Of a DNA stretch of 64,000 bases, positions 58,971 through 64,000 are shown in pieces. The notes beneath the pieces are model-generated. The model made no database searches and was not told where the DNA came from. It saw only the letters and a program-made list of their open reading frames with translations. Origin of the DNA: Arachidicoccus sp. BS20 (GTDB lineage: Bacteria; Bacteroidota; Bacteroidia; Chitinophagales; Chitinophagaceae); the NCBI RefSeq assembly GCF_001659705.1, contig NZ_CP015971.1, forward strand, positions 3,289,029 through 3,353,028. Direction: 5' to 3'. Position 1 is the stretch's first letter. Every line of letters begins with the position of its first letter. The position numbers were made by a program, and so were the translations under genes.

Positions 58971-59874
58971 AGAGCCTGTTTAAAATTATGAATAAACTTA
59001 ATAAGGTGTTGAAAAATTGGTACTGAAGCAATAAGATATTAAGAAGCTATCGCTGCTTGCAAGAATAGTTGTACTAATTGTGAATCATCACAAACTCAAT
59101 CAGTATGACAAATTACTCGAGCAATGTAAGCGATAGCGGATGGCAAATTATATCAAAATATCTGAATACGGCAAGATGCCGTAAATATGATTTAAGAGAA
59201 GTATGGAATGCCTTGATGTATGTGGTAAAAACAGGTTGTCAATGGCGGATGCTTCCGCACGATTTTCCACGTTGGGAAATAGTGTATTATTACTATCGTA
59301 AGTGGATTAATGAAGAGTTGAATGATTTGATATTGGAAAAATTGCGCAGCATAATCAGGGTCAGAAAAGGTCAGAAAGCTCGAGCGACATTAGCCATTAT
59401 GGACAGTCAGAGTGTGCGTTGGGGCAATAATCGTTCTTTTAAAAGTTATGACGGCAATAAGAAAGTGAAAGGCATCAAACGGCACGTGGTTGTGGATAAG
59501 AATGGCTTTTTGCTGGCAGTTATGGTAACGGTGGCACACATTCATGACAGCAAAGCTGTAATTTGGTTAATGCGTGTATTAAAAGAATATTTTCACGGTA
59601 TTAAAGTCATCCTTGCCGACGGAGGGTATCGCGGAGATATTGTGGATGACGTTAAAAATAAATTCGGGTATTTGTTGAAAATTGTCATGGGCAAGCAACC
59701 GCCGGACAAATCTTTCAAACCCGTTCTAAAAGATGGATTATAGAAAGAACATTCTCTTGGTTTGATAATGACAGAAGATTATGTCGCAATTACGAACTAC
59801 TAATGGAATCTTCCGAAGAAATCGTCAAACTATCCGCCATAAAACTTTTGGCAAATAAAATTTAAACAGGTTCT
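58971..59874 (+). mobile_element. IS5-type insertion sequence (904 bp)
   Basis: Inverted ends AGAGCCTGTTTAAAATT and, reversed from the right, AGAACCTGTTTAAATTT bound the element; TA lies on both sides, consistent with a 2-bp target duplication. Inside is one transposase split into two frames. It sits 25 bp after the GH35 stop and may separate that gene from earlier PUL neighbours. Confidence 0.9.
59105..59865 (+). CDS. IS5-family transposase in two frames (-1 frameshift at about 59730)
   Basis: The first frame (59105-59743, 212 residues) has the helix-turn-helix start typical of this family (WQIISKYLNTARCRKYDLREVWNALMYV in part), then catalytic aspartates in IMDSQS and LADGGYRGD. The third acidic residue lies in the -1 frame, in RWIIERTFSW, which runs to TAA at 59865. 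Slippage on A-AAA-G (59728-59732) joins FKPVLK to RWIIERT, so a programmed -1 frameshift would restore a full DDE transposase. The alternative, a disabling mutation, cannot be excluded from one copy. Confidence 0.85.
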
Positions 59875-59910
59875 TAGTATCTCATTTCTTAAAAACTAAA
59901 TCCAAAAATT

Positions 59911-60294
59911 ATGAAAAAGACAATTGTAATTTGTTTAGGACTTTTGTTACTTATTGGCTTTACTTCAATGAAAAGCAGTGATTATAAAGCCGAAGCGGTC
60001 GGATTAAACCCCTTCTTAATAAATGCAACGATTAGTAATTCAACCAGTGAGCATGTTTTTATTCAAAGCTCGGGATTTACGACAATTGATGTGCCTCTCC
60101 ACCAAACAAAACAGACGCAATTTGCATTTTCAAACTTTAACCTTTTTATGCTCCCAACTGCATCAGGAACTCCGTCATTTTCGTACTCGGATAATTCCGG
60201 GAATAGCGGAGCATTGAATGTGGGTAACAGTTGGGATGTGAATTTATCAATAAGTACAAGCTCTTCGTATAGTCTAATGATAACCGAAGATTAA
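59911..60294 (+). CDS. Small secreted protein of unknown function
   Basis: 127 residues with a signal peptide (IVICLGLLLLIGFTSM), a predicted beta-rich, serine/threonine/asparagine-rich body and no cysteines. I recognise no family. It lies just right of the IS element and ends at its own terminator. Confidence 0.65.
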   Translation: MKKTIVICLGLLLLIGFTSMKSSDYKAEAVGLNPFLINATISNSTSEHVFIQSSGFTTIDVPLHQTKQTQFAFSNFNLFMLPTASGTPSFSYSDNSGNSGALNVGNSWDVNLSISTSSSYSLMITED

Positions 60295-60313
60295 GATAAA
60301 TTACTAACTAAAA

Positions 60314-60338
60314 TCACTCTACTAAGAGTGGTTTTTTT
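60314..60338 (+). terminator. Terminator after the small secreted protein gene
   Basis: CACTCT pairs with AGAGTG, followed by GTTTTTTT, 20 bp after the stop. Confidence 0.8.
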
Positions 60339-60445
60339 ATTCATTACCCTTCAGCTACTTTACATCAAAATCACGCTCAAAACATACAATTACGCGCATA
60401 CGCTTGCGAAAGATTTCTGTTTCTTTTTGCATCAAAAATACTCAA

Positions 60446-60469
60446 ATCTGCACTACAATTTGCACTACA
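60446..60469. repeat. Tandem 12-bp direct repeat beside the tRNA-like gene
   Basis: ATCTGCACTACA and ATTTGCACTACA stand head to tail just beyond the terminator of the tRNA-like RNA. Such paired sites beside a tRNA 3' end can be integrase arm sites, but no integrase is seen. Confidence 0.5.
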
Positions 60470-60476
60470 TTTCAAA

Positions 60477-60518
60477 TAAAAAATCCTAATCAATTAAATA
60501 TCAACTGATTAGGATTTT
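60477..60518 (-). terminator. Terminator of the tRNA-like RNA
   Basis: On the minus strand AAAATCCTAATCA pairs with TGATTAGGATTTTTT, starting 6 nt after the acceptor end of the tRNA-like RNA. Confidence 0.85.
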
Positions 60519-60524
60519 AGATTG

Positions 60525-60687
60525 CTGTAGGGGTAGGAGTCGAACCTACACGGGGCAGTTAGCTAAAGTACAAAGTCCGGTGGTCAATCCCGGTCTCTCT
60601 TGCGAGAGGCTCTATGCTTTGTTTATCCTGTTGTCCCCACCCTCGAGACGAGAGGGCATGTCTGCCAAAAAATTTCATCACCCCACA
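60525..60687 (-). ncRNA. tRNA-like RNA with an about 90-nt variable region
   Basis: Read leftward: acceptor TGTGGGG/CCCTACA (7 bp, one wobble), TG at positions 8-9, D stem ATG/CAT with loop containing GG, a 5-bp arm CCCTC/GAGGG closed by TCGTCTC, then 90 nt, then a perfect T arm GTAGG-TTCGACT-CCTAC and discriminator G. The D-loop/T-loop features are those of a class II tRNA, but the arm in the anticodon place lacks T33 and the usual purine 37. The 90-nt insert can fold: GGGG/CCCC base stem, ACAAAG/CTTTGT, a CTCTC-GCAA-GAGAG hairpin with GNRA loop, and CCGG/CCGG. A promoter and terminator flank it. It is too short and lacks a tag frame for tmRNA. Function is unknown. Confidence 0.7.
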
Positions 60688-60721
60688 ATGTTTAGAACTC
60701 ATCTTTATCATAAAGACAATG

Positions 60722-60729
60722 CAAAAATA
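60722..60729 (-). promoter_or_regulatory. -7 promoter element of the tRNA-like RNA
   Basis: TATTTTTG on the minus strand, 35 bp upstream of the acceptor 5' end. The short 5' leader contains the palindrome TCTTTATGATAAAGA (60702-60716). Confidence 0.55.
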
Positions 60730-60803
60730 AAACGGTAATTTCTATATTTCAAATTTTTCAACAAAAAAAATGAAAATATAGATATTGTTTAATGATTATT
60801 TTA

Positions 60804-60811
60804 TATATTTG
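60804..60811 (+). promoter_or_regulatory. -7 promoter element of the Lrp/AsnC gene
   Basis: TATATTTG, 26 bp before the ATG, fits TAnnTTTG. It faces away from the tRNA-like RNA promoter 75 bp to the left. Confidence 0.5.
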
Positions 60812-60837
60812 AATATTAATTAAATAATGGTGCAATT

Positions 60838-61314
60838 ATGAGTGATAAATTAAATTTGGATAAACTGGATTATCAAATCATTGATGAAATGATAAACAGC
60901 GCCGAGATTTCTTATGCCGATCTAGGTAAGAAGTTGTTTGTTTCCGGCGGAACTATTCATGTGCGCATAAAAAAAATGCAGGAAATGGGCATCGTTACAG
61001 GCTCGCGACTTACGATTAACATTAAAACACTGGGTTATGATGTGATTTCTTTTGTAGGAATTTATTTACAAAAGAGTTCGATGTACGAAGATGTGGCAAA
61101 GGAGCTGGAAAAAATTCCGCAGATTGTGCGCCTTAATTACACAACAGGTACATACAGTATGTTTGCCGAAATCGTTTGTCGTGATATCCAGCAATTAAAA
61201 CAAGTACTGCACGATAAGTTGCAATACATCAAAGGCATCGAACGCACTGAAACGTTGATTTCTCTTGAAGAAAGTTTCAGTCGAAATGTGCAGGTGTTGG
61301 AAGATGAGGAGTAA
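60838..61314 (+). CDS. Lrp/AsnC family transcriptional regulator
   Basis: This 158-residue protein has an N-terminal winged helix-turn-helix (about 6-60: LDYQIIDEMINSAEISYADLGKKL then GTIHVRIKKMQEMGIV) and a C-terminal RAM/ACT-like domain (about 70-150) that binds amino acids and forms octamers. It may regulate itself or nearby genes; which amino acid it senses is unknown. It is divergent from the tRNA-like RNA and convergent with folB (3-bp gap). Confidence 0.92.
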   Translation: MSDKLNLDKLDYQIIDEMINSAEISYADLGKKLFVSGGTIHVRIKKMQEMGIVTGSRLTINIKTLGYDVISFVGIYLQKSSMYEDVAKELEKIPQIVRLNYTTGTYSMFAEIVCRDIQQLKQVLHDKLQYIKGIERTETLISLEESFSRNVQVLEDEE

Positions 61315-61317
61315 AAT

Positions 61318-61674
61318 TTATTGTTCTCTTTTTGCGGTATAAGTTACACTTACGTTTCCGGTAAAGCCTATCATTGGCGGGTTTATTTTTTTTATGCTTA
61401 AACTAACTTCTTCGGCGAGTTGAAATTTATGCAAAATATCGTTCGTAATATTCATTGCTAAAGTTTCCAAAAGTGGTTCGGGTTTTGCCATATGCGATTT
61501 GATTAAACTATAAACTGCCGAATAATCAACCGTTTCGGAAATATGATGCGGCGTGGCTTTGGGTTTGTATAAGATCTCGACGTCGAGCATAAAATCGCCG
61601 CCCAAAACTTTTTCTTCTTCATACAATCCGTGATTGGCATGAAACCATAAATTGTGGAGTTCTATTTTGAGCAT
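61318..61674 (-). CDS. folB: Dihydroneopterin aldolase
   Basis: This 118-residue folate-pathway enzyme converts dihydroneopterin to 6-hydroxymethyl-dihydropterin and glycolaldehyde. The N-terminus MLKIELHNLWFHANHGLYEEE contains the active-site glutamate of HGLYEEE; ETVDYSAVY and LLETLAMNI follow, and K in SIKKINPP is the catalytic lysine region. The frame is open to 61725, but ATG 61674 gives the family start. Confidence 0.93.
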   Translation of the reverse strand: MLKIELHNLWFHANHGLYEEEKVLGGDFMLDVEILYKPKATPHHISETVDYSAVYSLIKSHMAKPEPLLETLAMNITNDILHKFQLAEEVSLSIKKINPPMIGFTGNVSVTYTAKREQ

Positions 61675-61689
61675 TCTGTTAATTTGAAA

Positions 61690-61795
61690 ATTTGAAGATG
61701 TGATAATTTGATAATGAAAGAGCAACGCGTCAAATCGTTGAAATTGAAATGTAACACGTTGCTCAATTATTAATTCTTAATTACTAATTGATAAA
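61690..61795. repeat. AT-rich palindromic spacer between folB and trxB
   Basis: The spacer carries CAACGCGTCAAATCGTTG and GTAACACGTTGC words and TTAATTCTTAATTACTAATTG, related to the inverted repeat at 35985-36050. No gene is visible. Confidence 0.5.
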
Positions 61796-62737
61796 TTAGT
61801 GAATTCCTTTTTCCGTCAAATATCTTTCTGCGTCCAACGCTGCCATACAGCCACTTCCTGCAGCTGTGATAGCCTGACGATAAATTTTGTCTTGCACGTC
61901 GCCCGCGGCAAATACGCCTGCAACATTGGTTTTGGAAGTTCCCGCTTGAGTAATAATGTAGCCTGCATCATCAAGCTGTAAATAACCTGCAAAAATGTCG
62001 CTGTTCGGTTTATGACCAATTGCTACAAAGAAAGCGCTTAAAGGAATTTCTTGTTTCTCGCCCGTCAGAATATTTTTGATACGTACGCCTTCTACTTTCT
62101 TCTCGCCCAGAATCTCATCGGTTTCTGCGTTCCAGTAGATTTGAATATTTTCCGCAGCTTTCACTCTGTCCTGCATCACTTTGCTGGCGCGCATTCCGTC
62201 TTCGCCTTTACGTACAATCATGTGAACTTTAGTCGCCAATTTTGAAAGATACAATGCTTCTTCGCAAGCCGTATCGCCTGCGCCCACAATTGCCACTTCT
62301 TTTCCTTTGAAGAAAAATCCGTCGCACACTGCACACGCGCTTACGCCATAACCATTGAGATGTTGCTCGCTCGGCAAGCCCAACCATTTGGCAGATGCGC
62401 CTGTGGAAATAATTACGGTATCAGCTTCAATCCAGTCTTTTTCATCAATCTGAACTTTATGGACAGAACCCGAAAAATCTACTTTCGTAGCAATTCCGTA
62501 ACGAATATCCGCGCCCATTCTTTTTGCCTGTTTTTCAAAATCTATCATCATTTCCGGTCCCTGAATGCCTTCGGGATAACCGGGATAATTTTCTACTTCT
62601 GTTGTAATGGTCAATTGCCCGCCTGGCTGAATGCCTTGATATAATACGGGTTTCATATTGGCGCGCGCCGCATAAATTGCCGCAGTGTATCCTGCCGGAC
62701 CTGAACCGATAATTAAACAATGTACTTTTTCGCTCAT
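61796..62737 (-). CDS. trxB: Thioredoxin reductase
   Basis: This 313-residue flavoprotein passes electrons from NADPH to thioredoxin. FAD site GSGPAGYTAA (11-20), redox pair C135 and C138 in CAVCDG, NADPH site GAGDTACEEA, and the C-terminal FAD motif AAGDVQDKIYRQ are all present at normal spacing. It is a single gene with a TAATTTTG promoter element 21 bp upstream. Confidence 0.97.
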   Translation of the reverse strand: MSEKVHCLIIGSGPAGYTAAIYAARANMKPVLYQGIQPGGQLTITTEVENYPGYPEGIQGPEMMIDFEKQAKRMGADIRYGIATKVDFSGSVHKVQIDEKDWIEADTVIISTGASAKWLGLPSEQHLNGYGVSACAVCDGFFFKGKEVAIVGAGDTACEEALYLSKLATKVHMIVRKGEDGMRASKVMQDRVKAAENIQIYWNAETDEILGEKKVEGVRIKNILTGEKQEIPLSAFFVAIGHKPNSDIFAGYLQLDDAGYIITQAGTSKTNVAGVFAAGDVQDKIYRQAITAAGSGCMAALDAERYLTEKGIH

Positions 62738-62757
62738 GTTGAAATTAAATTGAGATG

Positions 62758-62765
62758 CAAAATTA
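62758..62765 (-). promoter_or_regulatory. -7 promoter element of trxB
   Basis: TAATTTTG on the minus strand, 20 bp upstream of the trxB ATG, fits TAnnTTTG. Confidence 0.6.
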
Positions 62766-62853
62766 ATGAATGTAATTGTTAAATTGAGTTATGGTCCAAT
62801 GGGTTTTGGTAAGGTGTTTTTTGAGATAAGGAATAAAAAAAATCCCATAAAAA

Positions 62854-62884
62854 TTTGGCAGAAAAAAATATCACTCTATATTTG
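62854..62884 (+). promoter_or_regulatory. Promoter of tRNA-Val
   Basis: TTTG (62854-62857) and TATATTTG (62877-62884) are separated by 19 bp, the standard Bacteroidota -33/-7 arrangement, 16 bp before the tRNA. It is the clearest complete promoter in the window. Confidence 0.8.
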
Positions 62885-62900
62885 CACTCCAATTACGGGA

Positions 62901-62975
62901 GGGAGTTTAGCTCAGTTGGTTTAGAGCATCTGCCTTACAAGCAGAGGGTCGGCGGTTCGACCCCGTCAACTCCCA
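62901..62975 (+). tRNA. tRNA-Val (anticodon TAC)
   Basis: Acceptor GGGAGTT/AACTCCC, D arm GCTC...GAGC, anticodon arm TCTGC-CTTACAA-GCAGA, T arm with GTTCGACCC, discriminator A; CCA is not encoded. Confidence 0.97.
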
Positions 62976-62984
62976 CTGAAAATC

Positions 62985-63020
62985 AAGCACTTACGAAGAA
63001 AATTCGTAGGTGCTTTTTCT
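62985..63020 (+). terminator. Terminator of tRNA-Val
   Basis: AAGCACTTACGAA pairs with TTCGTAGGTGCTT, then TTT. It is a covarying relative of the tRNA-Lys terminator. Confidence 0.9.
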
Positions 63021-63140
63021 TTTTCCAAACAATTTAATCTGACCTATGTTGCCACTCTAAAAAATAATTATTTGTTAATGTCAGAAAAAAATCATTTAGT
63101 TTTACCGCACTGAGGGGGGCTTTATCACTTTTATTTTGTC

Positions 63141-63710
63141 ATGCCGACATATCGAGACCATACGGATCAGCAGTTGGTTGAACTTCTGAAACAGGAAGAC
63201 CGGGCAGCATTTACCGAGATTTACGAGCGGTACTGGCAGGTATTGCTGCGTACGGCTTACCGTATTTTGCAAGATGAAGATGCTGCACAGGACGCTGTAC
63301 AGAACGTTTTTTTCAGCTTATGGCAGCGCAGAAAAGAGGTGAATATTGGTCATCTGAAAGCATGGCTGCAGCAATCCGTCCGATTTTCAGTATTCAAGGC
63401 AATGCGTGAAGTGAAATGGCATGAAGCTATGTGTGAAAGGCTGCGCAAGATCACGACTGACATTATTATGGACGATCCGCTTATTTATAAGGAACAGCAG
63501 CAACTGATCCTTAAGTTGGTAGAAAGTCTGCCAGAAGATTGCCGGGAGATTTTCCGACTCAGCCGAACAGAACAAATGACCCACAGAGAAATCGCGGAGC
63601 AAATGGGCGTTTCGGAAAGAACAGTGGAAAGAAAGATTTCTAAATCTTTAAAGTTGATTCAAACAGGTTTATCTATCTCTGCTTGTCTTGTTATACTAAC
63701 CCAATTTTAA
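63141..63710 (+). CDS. ECF RNA polymerase sigma factor (sigma-70 family)
   Basis: This 189-residue protein has region 2 (about 10-80; AFTEIYERYWQVLLRTAYRIL, AQDAVQNVFFSLWQRR) and region 4 (about 120-175; LPEDCREIFRLSRTEQMTHREIAEQMGVSERTVER in part). In Bacteroidota such factors stand before a FecR anti-sigma gene and a SusC/SusD pair and answer to a glycan or iron complex through the TonB system. The FecR-like gene starts 68 bp downstream. Confidence 0.93.
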   Translation: MPTYRDHTDQQLVELLKQEDRAAFTEIYERYWQVLLRTAYRILQDEDAAQDAVQNVFFSLWQRRKEVNIGHLKAWLQQSVRFSVFKAMREVKWHEAMCERLRKITTDIIMDDPLIYKEQQQLILKLVESLPEDCREIFRLSRTEQMTHREIAEQMGVSERTVERKISKSLKLIQTGLSISACLVILTQF

Positions 63711-63778
63711 TTTTTAAATAAAAAATCCTATTTTTTTGTCGGCTTTCTTTCTTTTTTGGTACTATACTATGTAGAACC

Positions 63779-64000
63779 ATGGAAAAAGACGTTTTCTTTC
63801 GATTATTAGACAGGTACCTGAGTGGTAATAGCAGCGAGCAGGAAGATCGTTTGCTGGCGGAATATTATCGCCGGTTAGACGAATCTGCCAGACAAACACT
63901 AGGTAAAGAAAAGGAATCAGCTTTAAAGCAATTGATGCTGCAAAATATCGAAAGGCGCATTAATAGAAGATTACAACATAAGCGTATCCGTTTATGGTAC
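63779..64000 (+). CDS. FecR-family anti-sigma factor (N-terminal part, cut by window edge)
   Basis: Seventy-four codons are visible (MEKDVFFRLLDRYLSGNSSEQE...). This is the cytosolic N-terminal helical region of FecR-type membrane anti-sigma factors, which holds the sigma factor until a signal arrives from a TonB-dependent transporter. The membrane and periplasmic parts lie beyond the window. Confidence 0.8.
   Translation, partial: MEKDVFFRLLDRYLSGNSSEQEDRLLAEYYRRLDESARQTLGKEKESALKQLMLQNIERRINRRLQHKRIRLWY

Noticed and set aside
60340-60475. Remnant of an integrase gene left of the tRNA-like RNA
   Set aside because: Short frames exist on both strands, but none has integrase motifs; only the tandem repeat is worth keeping.
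60550-60639. Group I intron in a tRNA
   Set aside because: About 90 nt is far below the size of a group I intron, the insert is in the variable region and not in the anticodon loop, and I see no P7-type core.
60525-60687. tmRNA (ssrA) reading of the tRNA-like RNA
   Set aside because: The unit is less than half the usual length, the acceptor does not begin with GGGG, there is a D-stem and an arm in the anticodon place, and no tag frame ending in an ALAA-type sequence is present.
62855-63037. 60-codon open frame on the plus strand
   Set aside because: It covers the tRNA-Val gene and its terminator; the frame is chance.

Overview
The window is chromosomal DNA from a member of the Bacteroidota, probably a soil or plant-associated Chitinophagaceae relative (the family is inference). 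The evidence is TAnnTTTG-type -7 promoter elements, tRNA genes without an encoded CCA, a GldC gliding protein, SusC/SusD pairs, a hybrid two-component regulator next to a polysaccharide utilization locus (PUL), DUF3857 proteins and an ECF sigma/FecR pair.

Left part (1-13.4 kb): the start of a secreted, probably GH97, enzyme; a dipeptide epimerase; S-adenosylhomocysteinase; an Rrf2 regulator; and a leftward methionine operon metX - secreted aspartyl protease - hom under a SAM-I riboswitch with a readable terminator/antiterminator. Then come an OmpA lipoprotein, an alpha/beta hydrolase with a CBS protein, CvpA, YqeY, GldC, DinB and RpoN.

13.4-22.5 kb: a PAP2-like membrane gene is followed by a leftward 7.2 kb block (three secreted proteins and a LytS/LytTR-type two-component pair). 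The far edge of that block carries a second, synonymously diverged copy of the 3' end of the membrane gene. This marks the block as a probable insertion.

22.6-38.8 kb: housekeeping genes: nadE, a PAP2 phosphatase, an FKBP isomerase, a NamZ-type muramidase, an RluA pseudouridine synthase, pyrG behind an attenuator-like hairpin, a tandem pair of DUF3857 proteins (one with its transglutaminase residues replaced), then infA-rpmJ-rpsM-rpsK-rpsD-rpoA-rplQ and tRNA-Lys.

39-59 kb: a PUL with its hybrid sensor/AraC regulator, a GH43-like protein, SusC, SusD, GH16, DUF2264, GH43 of the exo-beta-1,3-galactanase type, GH51, GH2 with a glucuronidase-type NxK motif, and GH35. This set fits type II arabinogalactan: backbone cutting by GH16 and GH43, arabinose removal by GH51, glucuronate removal by GH2 and DUF2264, galactose removal by GH35. 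Two promoters inside it share a two-box motif at fixed distance from the -7 element. An IS5-type element closes the locus.

59.9-64 kb: a small secreted orphan; a leftward transcription unit encoding a tRNA-like RNA with an about 90-nt variable region (the strongest novelty candidate); an Lrp/AsnC regulator; folB; trxB; tRNA-Val; and an ECF sigma/FecR pair cut by the window end. Intergenic spaces carry several families of palindromic repeats.
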